From Methanobrevibacter olleyae (GTDB lineage: Archaea > Methanobacteriota > Methanobacteria > Methanobacteriales > Methanobacteriaceae): a stretch of 64,000 nt of DNA. Where the stretch lies: positions 99,573-163,572 of the forward strand of contig SUTG01000001.1 of the NCBI GenBank assembly GCA_015063035.1, given 5' to 3'. How positions within the stretch are numbered: position 1 is the first letter of the stretch; every line of letters begins with the position of its first letter. Both the position numbers and the translations under genes were made by a program. Shown piece by piece: positions 27,040-38,574 of the stretch. The notes below the pieces were generated by a model. It had not been told where the DNA came from and searched no databases. It saw nothing but the letters and a program-made list of their open reading frames with translations.

Positions 27040-27738
27040 ATGAAAATAGGATGGGCTTTTACCGGTGCAGGACATTTGCTTAAGGAAAGCGTTGAAGCTA
27101 TGGAAGAATTGGCTAAAGACAATGATTTGACTGTCTTTTTATCCCAAGCTTCTGAAGAAGTTTTAAAAATGTATGGGCTCTATGATAGGGTAGTTGCTGT
27201 TACTGGTGGAAGGTATAATGAACTTGCAAGCGATTCCAATCAAAAATTCAGCTTCCCAATTACTGGCAGGCTTTCACTTGGAAAATATGATTTGCTTATA
27301 GTATCACCTACAACTGCAAACACAGTTGCTAAGATAGTTCATGGAATTTCAGACACTCTTGTTACCAATGCTGTTGCACAAGCTGGAAAAGGCAGGGTAA
27401 GAACTCTTATGGTTCCTGTAGACATTGAGCCAGGAGATGTTGAAACAATATTGCCATCAAAGCTTGAAAAGACAAAATGCCAAAACTGTGATGAGTGTGA
27501 GGCAGCTTTAGCTTGTCCAAATGGCGCAATCATTCCTCATGCGGAAATTGATTTATTGAAATGCATTGGCTGTGGAACCTGTAAGGACATTTGTCCATAT
27601 GATGCAGTTTCAACAGGAAAAATAATTACAATGCATATGAGGGAAATTGATATTGAAAACACTCAAAAACTCCAAAAAATGGAGGGAATCGAGATTTTCG
27701 ACACTCCTCAAAGCCTTATGGATAGCTTAGATTTATAA
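27040..27738 (+). CDS. Flavoprotein-ferredoxin, dihydromethanopterin reductase (acceptor)-like
   Basis: A 232-residue protein with an N-terminal flavoprotein fold ([14 protein letters not shown], then [27 protein letters not shown], about 90-118) and a C-terminal ferredoxin-like part with two cysteine sets: CQNCDEC...CP (about 148-162) and [12 protein letters not shown] (about 176-187). This layout matches archaeal flavoproteins of the MJ0208/AfpA group, one member of which (DmrX of Methanosarcina) reduces dihydromethanopterin in the last step of tetrahydromethanopterin synthesis. That fits the neighbour glyA, which uses this cofactor. The first 21 residues of the longer open frame are skipped because GGAGAT sits six bases before the ATG at 27040. 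Fold is secure; exact reaction is inferred. Confidence 0.72.
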   Translation: MKIGWAFTGAGHLLKESVEAMEELAKDNDLTVFLSQASEEVLKMYGLYDRVVAVTGGRYNELASDSNQKFSFPITGRLSLGKYDLLIVSPTTANTVAKIVHGISDTLVTNAVAQAGKGRVRTLMVPVDIEPGDVETILPSKLEKTKCQNCDECEAALACPNGAIIPHAEIDLLKCIGCGTCKDICPYDAVSTGKIITMHMREIDIENTQKLQKMEGIEIFDTPQSLMDSLDL

Positions 27739-27801
27739 TTTTTCTATCCTTTTATTTTTTAATTTTTATTTTTGCCTATGCTTATTTTAAAGATATTACA
27801 T

Positions 27802-28200
27802 CTATTTTATTTCTATCTCATCACCTATTTTCAAGCAATCATTGAATTCTCTTTTATCAAATTCCACTATATATTTGGCTGGTTTTTTAGGAATATAATA
27901 ATTCCAAGGTTTCAATTCGGCTATTTCATAAACCATATGGCTCTCATCACTAAAAACTAAAACCATATCAAATCTCATAAAAAAGCTATGAATCGAAGAT
28001 CTTTCCTTCTTATTTATTCTCTTAGGAATCTCAAATAGCAATGGATCTTTAGCATTTTTTTTAAACATCAATCCTATTAATCGACTAAAAAAAGTATTGG
28101 CTATTCGGATTTTTGCAATCTCTTCATTTGATTTTATAAGTGTCATTGACTTCAAATTTTTATTCGTTTTATTCTCATTATTTTTCAATTTATTATCCAT
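27802..28200 (-). CDS. DUF192 (UPF0127) family protein
   Basis: A 132-residue protein with the DUF192 pattern: IRIANTFFSRLIGLMF, a central SFFMRFDMVLVFSDESHMVYEI, LKPWNYYIPKKPAKYIVEF and a closing IGDEIEI. The family is widespread in bacteria and archaea and has no agreed function. No signal peptide is visible. The N-terminal 18 residues are Lys/Asn-rich and a later start at the Met of MTLIKS is possible, as no clear Shine-Dalgarno marks either. Transcribed toward the flavoprotein gene (convergent) and divergently from ileS. Confidence 0.75.
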   Translation of the reverse strand: MDNKLKNNENKTNKNLKSMTLIKSNEEIAKIRIANTFFSRLIGLMFKKNAKDPLLFEIPKRINKKERSSIHSFFMRFDMVLVFSDESHMVYEIAELKPWNYYIPKKPAKYIVEFDKREFNDCLKIGDEIEIK

Positions 28201-28519
28201 AATTCTATTATTTTCTATTTATTCTCAATATTTATAAATATTTTCATTTTTAAAAAGTTTTTATCACTTTAAAATCAATTTAACAAGCTAATTGCAATTT
28301 TTTAATTTCATCATCATATTATAATTATATTACGATTATTATTTTTATAAATATTAATAATAATAAAGTTTATTTACATTCAAAATAAGAAATATATATC
28401 ATAATAATATATATTATATAATTTATTAAAATCATTAAGATAATCTTGTTTATCTTAAATTTTTATGATATTTACCATTTTAATAAATTTAAAAAATCAC
28501 ATTTATTAGGAGAATCGAT
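28201..28519. other. 319-bp region between DUF192 and ileS
   Basis: Holds the divergent promoters of the two genes. Several TATA-like runs occur at 28390-28425 (AAATATATATCATAATAATA and neighbours). No leader RNA structure or regulatory site could be recognised. Confidence 0.5.
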
Positions 28520-31500
28520 ATGCCGTTAAAAGAGGCAGATAAAAACTATGACTTTAAGAAAATAGAAGAAAAGGTCCAAAACTTTTGGGCAGATTCTGAT
28601 ATATATGAAAAGACTAATAAGCTACGAGCTAATGGTCCTCAATATTCCTTTTTAGATGGGCCACCATATTGTAGTGGTAAAATCCATTTAGGTACTACTT
28701 GGAACAAGGTTATTAAGGATACCTTATTGCGTTACAAGTCCATGAATGGATTTAGCTTAAGAAGACAAGCTGGATGGGATACCCACGGATTGCCTATCGA
28801 ACATAAGGTAGAGCAATTGTTAGGCATCGAATCCAAGCAGGAAATTGAGGAAAAATACGGTATTGACAACTTTATTGACAAATGTAAAGAATTTGCAATG
28901 GAAAATAAGGTTGCAATGACTGAACAGTTCAAAAGCTTAGGAGTTTGGATGGATTGGGATAACCCTTATATGACCTTGGATCCAAAATATATGGAATCCG
29001 CTTGGTGGACATTGAAGAAGACTCATGAAAAGAACTTGCTTACCCGTGACCAAAGGGTAATCAGCTGGTGTCCTCACTGTCAAACTGCACTTGCTGCAGC
29101 TGAAATTGACTATACTGACGGAGATGACCCATCCATTTATGTACGTTTCCCATTAAAGGAAAAATTAATCACCGAAGGGGATTATGCTGATTTAAGACAA
29201 TCTTTCTTGGTATGGACAACCACTCCTTGGACACTTCCTGGAAACTTAGCTATTTGTTTAAATGAAGATTTCGATTATTCATTCGTTAAGGTAGATGAAA
29301 GATTAAATGAAAGTGGAGAAGAAATCCTCATCATAGCAAAAGAGCTCTTGGAAACAGTTTTAGGTCCAATTGAAGTTATTCACAAAAACAAATTGCCAAA
29401 TCCTAAATACGATCCTGAAGATGAAGAGTCTAAAGAAAAGAAATACATCATTGAGGAAGAGAAAGAAGTGATGTATGAAATCATTAAAACCGTAAAGGGG
29501 TCTGAACTTTTAGGTTTATCTTATGTTTATCCTTTAGCTGAGCAAGTACCTAAACAAATGGAAATTGAAGCTGAAAATAAATTGGTGCACACCACTTTCC
29601 ATGGAGACCATGTTGAATTAGGTGAAGGTACCGGTTTTGTACACACTGCTCCTGGACACGGTCCTGAGGACTTCGAAATCGGTCAAAAAGTAGGACTTCC
29701 TATACACTGTCCAGTGGATGAAGCAGGATGTTTCACTGAAGAGGGTGGTATCTATGCTGAAGGCTTTACCAAAGACTTGAATGACACCATTATTGCTGAT
29801 TTAATTGCTCAAGATTTAATGTTTAAGCATGATACAATCAACCACAGATACGGTGTCTGTTGGAGATGTAAGACTCCTATTATTTACTTAGCTACTGAAC
29901 AATGGTTCATTAAAGTACCTGAAATCAAGGAAAAAATGCTCTCTGAAATTGACAGAGTTGAATGGGTGCCTAAATGGGCTGGTGAAGGAAGATTCCATGA
30001 TTGGGTAGCTAATGCTAAGGACTGGACCATTTCAAGACAAAGATACTGGGGTATTCCAATACCTATTTGGATTTGTCCTGATTGTGGTGAAATCAAGGTA
30101 ATCGGTTCAGTTGAAGAGCTTAAAAATGAATCAATCAATGAAATCACTGCAAGTGATGAAGATTTAGTACACAGACCTTATGTTGATGAGGTATTGATTA
30201 AATGTGATTGTGGCTGCGATTCACCAATGAAACGTATTCCTGATGTATTGGATGTATGGATTGACTCAGGAGTAGCAGGTTGGGCAGCTTTATATTACCC
30301 TCGTGAAGAGGAAATGTTTAATGAATGGTATCCTTATGACTTTATTTGTGAAGGTCACGACCAAACTAGAGGATGGTTCTATTCCCAATTAGGTACTGGT
30401 GTAATTGCATTGGACCAAGCTCCATACAATAAGGTTTTAATGCACGGATTCGTATTGGACGAAGAAGGTAAAAAGATGAGTAAATCCTTAGGAAACGTAG
30501 TTCAACCTGAGGAAGTCATTGAAAAGTATGGTGCAGATGTCTTGAGATTCTACCTTTTATGGGCTTGCAAACCATGGGATGACCTTAAGTTTGTATGGGA
30601 TGAATTGAACAATGTCAAGAAGATGTTCAATATCTTCTGGAATGTATATGTGTTCTCAACAACTTACATGGCTCTTGATGAGTTTGACCCTGCAAAATGC
30701 ATAGTTGAAGGTCCTGATGCTAATGTCACTTTAAGAAATGAGGATAAATGGATCTTGTCCCGTGTAAATTCACTTGCAAAAGAAGTGGGTGAAGCGATTA
30801 ACGATGTACACTTCCACTTAGCTACAAGAGCAATCAACAATTTCATTCTTGAAGACTTAAGCAGATGGTATGTGAGATTGATTAGAGGAAGAACCTGGGT
30901 GGAAAGCGATGACCCAGACAAATTAGGTGCATACTATTCACTTTACACTACACTTAATACCTTAATCCATTTAATGGCTCCAATTACTCCTCACTTATCT
31001 GAAGAGGTATATGAAAACTTGGTTAAAAACTTGAATGCTGAAGCTGCAGAAAGTGTTCATATGGATGATTGGATGTATGACGAATCATTAATCGATAATG
31101 AACTCGAAGCTAAGATGGATAATGTGAGAGATGTCATCGAAGCATCTGCAAGAGCTAGAGATGTTGCAAGATACAAATTAAGATGGCCTGTAAGTGATAT
31201 CACTGTTGTATCACAGGATGATGAAATCTTGGAAAGCATATCCTCACTTGAAGATATTATTAAAGATCAATCCAATACAAAAGAGGTTATTACAGCTACT
31301 GAATTTGAAAACCTTACATTTATTGCAAAACCTAATCTCAAAACCTTAGGTCCAAGACTTAAGGGAGATATGGGAATTGTACAAAAATTCTTCGCACAAG
31401 CTAAAGCAGATGGAACAGGAAATTCCATTAAGGATAGCTTGGACTCTACTGGCAAGTATGTTGTCAGAGGAGAAGATAGGGAAGGCAATTTAAAAGAAAT

Positions 31501-31930
31501 TGAACTCTCTGCAGATGATGTTCTTTATGAAACTGAGCTTCCTGACGATGTTGTAAGTGCAGAATTTGCTGGAGGAAACGTATTCGTAAATACTAAAATC
31601 ACTCCAGAAATCTTATCTGAAGCTATGGCTCGTGAACTTATTAGAAGAATCCAAGACATGAGAAAGGACATGGACTTGGATGTTGAGGCTAATGTCGGTG
31701 TTATGGTCAATACCAATGCCGAATTCAAGGAATTGGTTGAAAAGCAGTCTGATTTAATAAGTGAAGAGGTAAGGGCTAAGTCACTTGTAATATTTGATGG
31801 TGAAGCTTGTGAAATCTGTACACTTAAAGGTACAGAAGAGAATGTTGATGATGATATTTCCATTGAATATTCAAAAGAATGGATTATTGAAGATAACAAA
31901 GTGATTATTTCTGTTGTTAAACTTATCTAA
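28520..31930 (+). CDS. ileS: Isoleucyl-tRNA synthetase
   Basis: Class I aminoacyl-tRNA synthetase charging tRNA-Ile, 1136 residues. HIGH-type motif HLGT (56-59), [18 protein letters not shown], the editing domain [10 protein letters not shown]...[17 protein letters not shown] region (the text reads [13 protein letters not shown]), zinc-binding CPDC / CDCGC around 520-570, [14 protein letters not shown], and KMSKS at about 652-656. The long C-terminal extension is typical of archaeal/eukaryotic-type enzymes. AGGAGA precedes the ATG. purL starts nine bases after the stop, so the two genes form one operon. Identification is firm. Confidence 0.97.
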   Translation: MPLKEADKNYDFKKIEEKVQNFWADSDIYEKTNKLRANGPQYSFLDGPPYCSGKIHLGTTWNKVIKDTLLRYKSMNGFSLRRQAGWDTHGLPIEHKVEQLLGIESKQEIEEKYGIDNFIDKCKEFAMENKVAMTEQFKSLGVWMDWDNPYMTLDPKYMESAWWTLKKTHEKNLLTRDQRVISWCPHCQTALAAAEIDYTDGDDPSIYVRFPLKEKLITEGDYADLRQSFLVWTTTPWTLPGNLAICLNEDFDYSFVKVDERLNESGEEILIIAKELLETVLGPIEVIHKNKLPNPKYDPEDEESKEKKYIIEEEKEVMYEIIKTVKGSELLGLSYVYPLAEQVPKQMEIEAENKLVHTTFHGDHVELGEGTGFVHTAPGHGPEDFEIGQKVGLPIHCPVDEAGCFTEEGGIYAEGFTKDLNDTIIADLIAQDLMFKHDTINHRYGVCWRCKTPIIYLATEQWFIKVPEIKEKMLSEIDRVEWVPKWAGEGRFHDWVANAKDWTISRQRYWGIPIPIWICPDCGEIKVIGSVEELKNESINEITASDEDLVHRPYVDEVLIKCDCGCDSPMKRIPDVLDVWIDSGVAGWAALYYPREEEMFNEWYPYDFICEGHDQTRGWFYSQLGTGVIALDQAPYNKVLMHGFVLDEEGKKMSKSLGNVVQPEEVIEKYGADVLRFYLLWACKPWDDLKFVWDELNNVKKMFNIFWNVYVFSTTYMALDEFDPAKCIVEGPDANVTLRNEDKWILSRVNSLAKEVGEAINDVHFHLATRAINNFILEDLSRWYVRLIRGRTWVESDDPDKLGAYYSLYTTLNTLIHLMAPITPHLSEEVYENLVKNLNAEAAESVHMDDWMYDESLIDNELEAKMDNVRDVIEASARARDVARYKLRWPVSDITVVSQDDEILESISSLEDIIKDQSNTKEVITATEFENLTFIAKPNLKTLGPRLKGDMGIVQKFFAQAKADGTGNSIKDSLDSTGKYVVRGEDREGNLKEIELSADDVLYETELPDDVVSAEFAGGNVFVNTKITPEILSEAMARELIRRIQDMRKDMDLDVEANVGVMVNTNAEFKELVEKQSDLISEEVRAKSLVIFDGEACEICTLKGTEENVDDDISIEYSKEWIIEDNKVIISVVKLI

Positions 31931-31939
31931 GGTGTTTTT

Positions 31940-34150
31940 ATGACTTTAACAGATTCTGAAGTAAAATATATTGAAGGAATTCTCGGAAGAGAAATGAACG
32001 AATTGGAAGAGGGAATGTTAGACGTAATGTTCTCTGAACACTGTTCATACAAAAGTAGTAGGCCAATTTTAAAATTGTTCCCTACTGAAGGAGAAAACAT
32101 AGTTTTAGGTCCTGGAGACGATGCAGGTCTTGTATCCATTACAGATGAGTACGCTCTTGCTGTAGGTATGGAAAGTCATAATCACCCTTCAGCTATTGAA
32201 CCTTATGGTGGAGCAGGTACTGGTATTGGAGGAATCCTAAGAGATATCATTTCTATGGGTGCAATGCCGATTGCACTTCTAGACAGCTTACGTTTCGGTC
32301 CACTTGAAGACCAAAAGTCAAGATACTTGTTTGAGCATGTTGTTGAAGGAATATCTGACTATGGTAATAGGGTAGGTGTTCCAACTGTTGCGGGTGAGAT
32401 TGAATTTGACGAATCCTTCAGAACAAACCCTCTTGTAAACGTATTGTGTGCAGGGCTTGTTAAAAAGGATGAAATCGTAATGGCAGTTGCTCCAAACATT
32501 GGAGATGTCTTCTTGCTTATGGGTGGAACCACTGGTAGAGATGGTATTCATGGGGTAACCTTTGCATCTGAAGAGTTAACCTCCAACTCTGAAACTGAAG
32601 ACCGTCCTGCTGTGCAAGTGGCAGATCCATTCACCAAAAAGAGAGTGCTTGAAGCTTCACTTGAAATCCTTGAAAAAATCGATTGTTCCGGTGTAAAGGA
32701 TTTAGGTGGTGGAGGTCTTACCTGCTGTGTTTCAGAACTTGTGGACAAGTCTGGAAACGGTGCAGTTGTAGACCTTAGGGCTATTCCTCTTCGTGAAGAG
32801 GGAATGACCCCTTATGAAATTATGCTTTCAGAATCACAAGAACGTATGATTTTTGTCATCAACCCTAAAGATGTTGAATTGGCTCAAGCCATCTGTGACA
32901 AGCATGAGATTCCATCTGCAGTGATCGGTGAAGTTACTGATGGAAACCATATGGTTGTAAAGGATTTCGATGCAGAAGTGGAACTCCAAACATTATGTGA
33001 TGTTCCAACTATTCTTTTAGCGGATCCACCTTCACTTGATAGGGAAATGAGAGAACCTGCTAAACCAACCGATTTGGTTGAAGTGGTTGATGGTCCAATA
33101 GATGAATCATTGATTAAAGTATTGTCCTCCCCTAACATTGCAAGCAAGGAATGGGTTTACAAGCAATATGACCATGAAGTTCAAACCAGAACTGTAGTAA
33201 AACCTGGTGATGATGCAGCTGTATTGCAAATTGATGATGAAACCGCTGTTGCAATTACTGCTGATTCCAATACAATCCACACTAAATTGACTCCATACGA
33301 TGGTGGAGCAGGAAGTGTTGCAGAAGCAATCCGTAATGTAGTTTCAATGGGTGCAAAACCTTATGCTGTTGTAGATTGTCTAAACTTCGGTAACCCTGAA
33401 ACTCCTGAAATCCTCTGGCAATTCAAGGAGTGCATTAAGGGAATGTCTGACATTGCAAGGAAATTCGAAGCTCCTGTAATCAGTGGAAATGTAAGTTTCT
33501 ACAATGAAACAGAAGGTATTAAAATCAACCCAACCCCTGCAGTAGGGGTAATCGGTGTTGAAAAGCTTTCAAGCATCAGAACACTCCCATTCAAGGAAGA
33601 AGGAGATAAAATCATCATTATCGGTAAAACCTATGATGAAGTTGAAGGTTCTGAATACCACAGAGCTGTACATTCTCTTGAACAAGGGGATGCTCCTAAA
33701 ATCAGAATTGATGATGAATTGGCATCTGCAAACACCATTCTTGACTTGATTGAAAATGATGGTGATTATGTAAAATTCCTTGAAGGTGAAGACGAACTTG
33801 CAATAACAGCTACACACGATGTATCCGCTGGTGGAATAGCTATTGCATTGTCTGAAATGGCTATGAGAGGCAAACTTGGTTGTGAAATTGACATTAGCAA
33901 GGTTCCAGCTGAAGAGGGCATCAGTGACAATAACTTGTTGTTCTCTGAATCCCATGCAAGATTTATCATAACCGTAAGTGCTGATAAGGCAGATGAAATA
34001 CTCGATTCCATTGATGTGGATGCTGCAATTATCGGTGAAGTCAAAGGAGATTCATTAGTCATTAAGAAAGATGATGAAACCATTGTAGATTTAGCTGTAG
34101 CTGACTTGGATGATGCTTATCATGGTGTCATTGAAAAGTATATGGCTTAA
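31940..34150 (+). CDS. purL: Phosphoribosylformylglycinamidine synthase subunit PurL
   Basis: ATP-dependent synthetase subunit that converts FGAR to FGAM in purine synthesis, working with PurQ (glutaminase) and PurS, neither of which is in this window. 736 residues, the small archaeal/Bacillus type. Motifs: [12 protein letters not shown], the nucleotide loop [43 protein letters not shown], and the second-half repeat KPGDDAAVL...[14 protein letters not shown], then [23 protein letters not shown] ribosome site lies inside the nine-base gap after ileS. Confidence 0.96.
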   Translation: MTLTDSEVKYIEGILGREMNELEEGMLDVMFSEHCSYKSSRPILKLFPTEGENIVLGPGDDAGLVSITDEYALAVGMESHNHPSAIEPYGGAGTGIGGILRDIISMGAMPIALLDSLRFGPLEDQKSRYLFEHVVEGISDYGNRVGVPTVAGEIEFDESFRTNPLVNVLCAGLVKKDEIVMAVAPNIGDVFLLMGGTTGRDGIHGVTFASEELTSNSETEDRPAVQVADPFTKKRVLEASLEILEKIDCSGVKDLGGGGLTCCVSELVDKSGNGAVVDLRAIPLREEGMTPYEIMLSESQERMIFVINPKDVELAQAICDKHEIPSAVIGEVTDGNHMVVKDFDAEVELQTLCDVPTILLADPPSLDREMREPAKPTDLVEVVDGPIDESLIKVLSSPNIASKEWVYKQYDHEVQTRTVVKPGDDAAVLQIDDETAVAITADSNTIHTKLTPYDGGAGSVAEAIRNVVSMGAKPYAVVDCLNFGNPETPEILWQFKECIKGMSDIARKFEAPVISGNVSFYNETEGIKINPTPAVGVIGVEKLSSIRTLPFKEEGDKIIIIGKTYDEVEGSEYHRAVHSLEQGDAPKIRIDDELASANTILDLIENDGDYVKFLEGEDELAITATHDVSAGGIAIALSEMAMRGKLGCEIDISKVPAEEGISDNNLLFSESHARFIITVSADKADEILDSIDVDAAIIGEVKGDSLVIKKDDETIVDLAVADLDDAYHGVIEKYMA

Positions 34151-34235
34151 TTTATAATATTTATCATTTCTTTTATTTTTTTTAAATTTTTATCTTTGTT
34201 TATTTTATTTATTAATTAATTTTATGGACGATAAT

Positions 34236-35462
34236 ATGAAGTTTATATCAAATTTAATTCCATTAGGGGATGCTTTAGCTAAAATTGATGAGAATCAAAA
34301 GCTTATGGATACAGAAAAGATACATTTAAAAGATTCTCAAGGTAGAGTTTTAGCTCATTCCATTTCCTCTTATCACAATTCCCCTCCATTTGACAAATCT
34401 GCTATGGATGGATATGCTGTGATTGCAGAGGACACCTTTGGAGCTTCCAATAATGTCATTAAAGAATTAAAGATCATTGATAGGATTGGAGCAGGGGATT
34501 TTTCAGATAAAACCTTATCCAATGGTGAAGCTATTGTTATAGCAACCGGTGCACCTATTCCGGATGGCGCAAATGCTGTTTTAATGAAGGAATTCACCTA
34601 TGAAGATGGTGATAATTTAGAGATTCACTCACAAGTGACTCCTGGTGAAAACATTTCTCCAAAGGCTGAAGACATTGCTGAAGGAGATGAATTGTTAGGT
34701 GAAAATGTTTTAATCAGACCACAGGAGATGGGATTGATTGCTTCAGCAGGACACAGTGAAGTTGAAGTTTACAAAAAGCCAAGAGTTAAATTGCTAATAA
34801 CCGGCAATGAATTGGTTGAACCTTCTCCAGAGATTGATAAGGCTAAAATAATTAATTCCAATCAATTCAGCATTGCTGCATTGATTAGAAGTGCAGGAGC
34901 TATTGTGGATATAGAACATGGTGCAGATGATTTTGATGCAGTTAAGGAAGCTATTGATAAAGCAACTAATGAATATGATGTAGTCATCACCACTGGAGGA
35001 ACAGCTATCAGTAAAGGTGATGTGGTTGTTGAAGCTGTAGAGGAATTAGGCGAAGTCCTATTCCACGGTGTTGCAATGAGGCCAGGCAAACCTGTAGGTG
35101 CTGGTATAGTAAATGGCACACAAGTATTCATGCTTTCAGGTCAACCAGTAGCTGCTATGGGTCAGTTTGATATAATTGCAAGGCATTACCTATTTAAAAT
35201 GCAAGGACTCGATTATTCCCATAAAGTGATTAATAGGGTATCCAAAACCAAAATACCTTCATCTCTTGGAAGAACAGATTATATTCGTGCAGTAGCTGAT
35301 GACACTGGCGTTCATCATGTATTGAATAGAGGTTCTGGTATCATCAGATCAATGGTAGAGGCAAATTGTTACATTATCATTGATGAAAACCATGAGGGAA
35401 TTGAAAAAGGAGATGAAGTTGACTTGATCTTCTTCAATGATATGGCATGGCCTAGCCTTTAG
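34236..35462 (+). CDS. moeA: Molybdopterin molybdenumtransferase MoeA
   Basis: Inserts molybdate (or tungstate) into adenylylated molybdopterin. In a methanogen the product serves formylmethanofuran dehydrogenase and formate dehydrogenase. About 408 residues. Motifs: SPPFDKSAMDGYAV, IATGAPIPDGANAVLMKE, RPQEMGLIASAG, LLITGNELVEP, TTGGTAISKGDVV, FHGVAMRPGKPVGAG and LSGQPVAAMGQF. The frame can start at 34224, but GGACGAT upstream of the second ATG (34236) and the family N-terminus favour the shorter form. It follows purL by about 85 bp of T-rich sequence and may have its own promoter. Confidence 0.9.
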   Translation: MKFISNLIPLGDALAKIDENQKLMDTEKIHLKDSQGRVLAHSISSYHNSPPFDKSAMDGYAVIAEDTFGASNNVIKELKIIDRIGAGDFSDKTLSNGEAIVIATGAPIPDGANAVLMKEFTYEDGDNLEIHSQVTPGENISPKAEDIAEGDELLGENVLIRPQEMGLIASAGHSEVEVYKKPRVKLLITGNELVEPSPEIDKAKIINSNQFSIAALIRSAGAIVDIEHGADDFDAVKEAIDKATNEYDVVITTGGTAISKGDVVVEAVEELGEVLFHGVAMRPGKPVGAGIVNGTQVFMLSGQPVAAMGQFDIIARHYLFKMQGLDYSHKVINRVSKTKIPSSLGRTDYIRAVADDTGVHHVLNRGSGIIRSMVEANCYIIIDENHEGIEKGDEVDLIFFNDMAWPSL

Positions 35463-35523
35463 AGATTAAACTTTTATATTTTTAAAAATTAATTATTTTT
35501 TATATTTTTTAAAAGAAGAATTT

Positions 35524-35547
35524 AGATAAGAATTTTAATTCTTATCT
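35524..35547. terminator. Bidirectional terminator between moeA and a convergent gene
   Basis: Perfect 11-bp stem AGATAAGAATT/AATTCTTATCT with a two-base spacer. It is flanked by A-rich sequence on one side and T-rich on the other, placed between two convergent genes. Confidence 0.75.
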
Positions 35548-35587
35548 CTGCTATTTTTATTTATATTTTATTATTTTATTATTTATC

Positions 35588-36250
35588 CTATCGACTTCTT
35601 TTTCCTAATCTATAGAATAGGTAGTAACCAAAGTAGTCATTGTGTCTGCTATTCAGTGTTCCTTGAGAATATCCATTTTTATATCCTTGATCGTAAGCAT
35701 AAGACTCTTCATATTCTCTTTGCTCTTCAATATAATCGTCTTGCATTTGATTTAATTTTTCATCAAATTTTTCTTTAGTGAAATTTGATTTAGGGCTGTA
35801 GGAAACAATCTTTTTCATTGTATCATTAACATCGTTTCCATCATAGCTCAATGCATAGAATGTCTTGTTTGATTCAAAGTATAGATAAGTCACATCATGG
35901 TCAACTATGCTTCTATGGCTATAATATGCAACGGCATGATGGCTGTCTATTTCCATCTCTTCAACGTCATAAAGTTCATCAAGTGTAGACTCATATCCAT
36001 AATTGTTTCTAAGGGACTTTTCATCTTCCAAAGCTACAAGTCCAAATGTGAATACATTTGTCTTAACATAATTTCCTCCAGATTCGCTTCCTCCCCCATA
36101 CTCTGGTGGAATCTGAAAATTGGTGTTATATACAGTTATATTCACCCAATCTGAAGTATCCACATCACTTTTTTCAGCACTTGTCGCACTAATGGCTAAA
36201 AGCGCTATAATCCCAATTACACATGTTAAAAAAATTATTTTTTTATTCAT
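35588..36250 (-). CDS. Secreted protein of unknown function
   Basis: A 220-residue protein with a clear signal peptide (KK followed by a hydrophobic core, cleavage likely after ATSA, residue 25). The mature part starts acidic (EKSDVDTSDWVNITVYN), has a Gly-rich GGGSESGG stretch, and a Tyr/Asp-rich central region with likely beta strands (HHAVAYYSHRSIV, VTYLYFESNKTFYALSYD). It ends with a repetitive polar segment (YDQGYKNGYSQG) and a basic tail. No transmembrane anchor follows the signal. It resembles small secreted proteins of Methanobrevibacter in general make-up, but I cannot name a family. Divergently arranged with the membrane protein gene at 36398. Confidence 0.7.
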   Translation of the reverse strand: MNKKIIFLTCVIGIIALLAISATSAEKSDVDTSDWVNITVYNTNFQIPPEYGGGSESGGNYVKTNVFTFGLVALEDEKSLRNNYGYESTLDELYDVEEMEIDSHHAVAYYSHRSIVDHDVTYLYFESNKTFYALSYDGNDVNDTMKKIVSYSPKSNFTKEKFDEKLNQMQDDYIEEQREYEESYAYDQGYKNGYSQGTLNSRHNDYFGYYLFYRLGKRSR

Positions 36251-36397
36251 GTTTTATTCTATTTTCCTCATGTTTTTTAAAAATTTCTTTTTAAATTTTT
36301 ATGTGTTGCTTTTAAATAATTTTTTCAATTACCAAAACCAGATACTTTTTTATATTATTCTTTAAAGATATATTCATAAATCTTAAATGGTGATATT

Positions 36398-37282
36398 ATG
36401 ATTGAAAATAAAGAAAAGATTTACGAAATCATTTTAACAATTGCTGTTTTCTTTTTTTTACTATTTAATATTTCTATTTTAAGAACTTATTTTGTTTATG
36501 CAGTTTATGTTGGAGATTTGATTTATCTATTGTTATTTTTCCTTGAATTTATAGTTTCCTTTCTTTTAAGCTATAAATTTTATAAAACAATTCAATCCAA
36601 ATTAAGTAGCAGAATAAAAGATATACTTTTAACAGTTTTTGTCACAATAGTTTTTTATGCATATCTATTAGTGTTTTGGATATTTATTATGGCAATGTTT
36701 TCAAAAATCGCTCCTTATATCCCAAATGTTTTAGGAGCCATATTAAGTTTAATATTAATTATGCTAATTCCTATGAGTTTTCTTTTTACATTATTTTTAA
36801 GCTATAGATTTTATCTATATGTTGCTAGTGAGGAGTTATACAAGGTTTTAAAGGCTCAGGAAAAAAATTTCTTAAAAAGAGATCAAGAACAAACTATAAA
36901 ATATTACGAGCATAATAGTCAACTAAGAGATAAATGGAATAGTCAGAAAACAAAATTTCTGCTTGCATATGTTATAGCGGTAATTATAATTTTAGCAATA
37001 AATAGCTTTTTAAGCTTAGGCATTGATTTCGGCCTGCTTTTAAAGGGATTTTTCATTTTATCAATAGGCATATTCTTATTAATTTATGATAAGAAAGTAT
37101 TCGCATATTTTATGATTATTTTTGGTTGGATGGGGTTAGTTTTTCTGTTTAACAGTCTAGGGCATAATGGCTTTTTAGGATTGACTGTAAATCAAACTGA
37201 TGCAATTTCCGGTGTTTTATTAGTTGTCGGAACTACTATAGCAATAGTGGTAGCAACCTTCTGGCTAAAATATAATGTTTAA
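36398..37282 (+). CDS. Polytopic membrane protein of unknown function
   Basis: A 294-residue hydrophobic protein with about eight predicted helices: 8-28, 36-58, 70-96, 110-140, 190-210, 214-232, 236-256 and 268-290. A charged loop (about 145-185, with ERKDQEQTIKYYEHNSQLRDK-like composition) separates the two halves. No conserved motif, metal site or transporter signature was recognised. The ATG follows GGTGATATT. It is divergent from the secreted protein gene and precedes a membrane protease by 134 bp. Function unknown. Confidence 0.65.
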   Translation: MIENKEKIYEIILTIAVFFFLLFNISILRTYFVYAVYVGDLIYLLLFFLEFIVSFLLSYKFYKTIQSKLSSRIKDILLTVFVTIVFYAYLLVFWIFIMAMFSKIAPYIPNVLGAILSLILIMLIPMSFLFTLFLSYRFYLYVASEELYKVLKAQEKNFLKRDQEQTIKYYEHNSQLRDKWNSQKTKFLLAYVIAVIIILAINSFLSLGIDFGLLLKGFFILSIGIFLLIYDKKVFAYFMIIFGWMGLVFLFNSLGHNGFLGLTVNQTDAISGVLLVVGTTIAIVVATFWLKYNV

Positions 37283-37416
37283 AGAAATCTAAATAATTTT
37301 TAAATAATTACTTTTTTATATTATGAAAACTTAATAATATTATTCAATTAAATAAATCTATTAAAATAATGGATTTTTTATAAACTAAAACTTTTAAAAA
37401 TTATCAATGTGTTAAT

Positions 37417-38574
37417 ATGAATGGTATATGGTATTATGTAATAGCCTTTATACTTATTTGGGTTATTGCAATTGTATTTAAGGATTATCTCACTGATCAT
37501 GGGGTTGAAGTAAACTTCCCTCTTTTGATGTGGAAAACTCAAAGATTAAGAGGATTCATTGATAGGTTGGCCAATAGGGCTCCTAGATTTTGGAGATGGT
37601 ATATGAATGCAGGAATCGTAATCTCTGCAGGATTTATGATTCTTATGGCCGGAGCTTTAGTCTATTCCCTTAAAACACTTATGGATGCACCTACAGTCAG
37701 TTTGGTTGTTCCAGGTGTGGAAGTTCCAGGGTCTCCAATTTTCATTCCATTATTAAGCGGTCTCATTGCTCTTGCAACAGTTTTGGTCGTTCACGAATTC
37801 AGTCACGGAATATTGGCAAGAGTGGAAAAGATTGGCTTGAAATCCATTGGTCTCTTATTGTTTGCGATTCTTCCAGGGGCTTTTGTTGAACCTGATGATG
37901 AGGAGTTGAATGAATTGAGCCGTCCTGCAAAAATGAGAATTTATGTAGCAGGGTCTATGGCAAATTTAACCTTAGCAGCTATTGCAATGATTATCATGAT
38001 GGTCATTTCTTCATTTATCGTGCCTATGGTGTTTGAAGATGACGGGGTTGTCATTAACAGATTGACTTCAGATGGAAATGCCATTAATCATATGTCTGAA
38101 GGAATGGTAATCAGATCAATAAATAATCTCACTGTAAATGACATGGCGTCTTTCCAGAAAGCTACAAATACCTTAAAGCCAAATGAAACGGTTAATATTC
38201 ACACGGATCAAGGAGATTACAGTTTCCAATTGAAATCAAATCCTATGAACAGATCCTTAGGCTTTATGGGAGTCCAAGTCAATGCAAACAACGTTATTGC
38301 AGATGGCTTTGACAATCAGTTCTACACTCCTTTATTATGGATTTTAATGCCTTTAAGTGAACTGTTGTTTTGGATTTATTTCCTGAATTTTGCTATCGGC
38401 ACTTTCAACTTGCTTCCAATGAAACCTTTGGATGGAGGGCATTTGCTTGAAAATCTATTGTCATATATAATGCCTGAAAGCGCTTATAAGCCAATTGTAA
38501 CCTTCATGTCTTTCTTTATGGGAATAATTATTGTGGTTAGTCTGGTTGTAGGATTGGTTGGAATTCCTGTATAA
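37417..38574 (+). CDS. Site-2 protease family (M50) membrane metallopeptidase
   Basis: Intramembrane zinc protease, 385 residues. The HExxH motif is in VVHEFSHGIL (about 124-130) within a hydrophobic helix, and the third zinc ligand lies in LLPMKPLDGGHLLENLL (about 340-352). Between them is a PDZ-like domain (about 210-285: GMVIRSINNLTVNDMASF) and further membrane helices at both ends. Such enzymes cut membrane-bound regulators or clear membrane proteins. No matching anti-sigma-like substrate is expected in archaea, so the substrate is unknown. It lies 540 bp before the adhesin genes. Confidence 0.88.
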   Translation: MNGIWYYVIAFILIWVIAIVFKDYLTDHGVEVNFPLLMWKTQRLRGFIDRLANRAPRFWRWYMNAGIVISAGFMILMAGALVYSLKTLMDAPTVSLVVPGVEVPGSPIFIPLLSGLIALATVLVVHEFSHGILARVEKIGLKSIGLLLFAILPGAFVEPDDEELNELSRPAKMRIYVAGSMANLTLAAIAMIIMMVISSFIVPMVFEDDGVVINRLTSDGNAINHMSEGMVIRSINNLTVNDMASFQKATNTLKPNETVNIHTDQGDYSFQLKSNPMNRSLGFMGVQVNANNVIADGFDNQFYTPLLWILMPLSELLFWIYFLNFAIGTFNLLPMKPLDGGHLLENLLSYIMPESAYKPIVTFMSFFMGIIIVVSLVVGLVGIPV

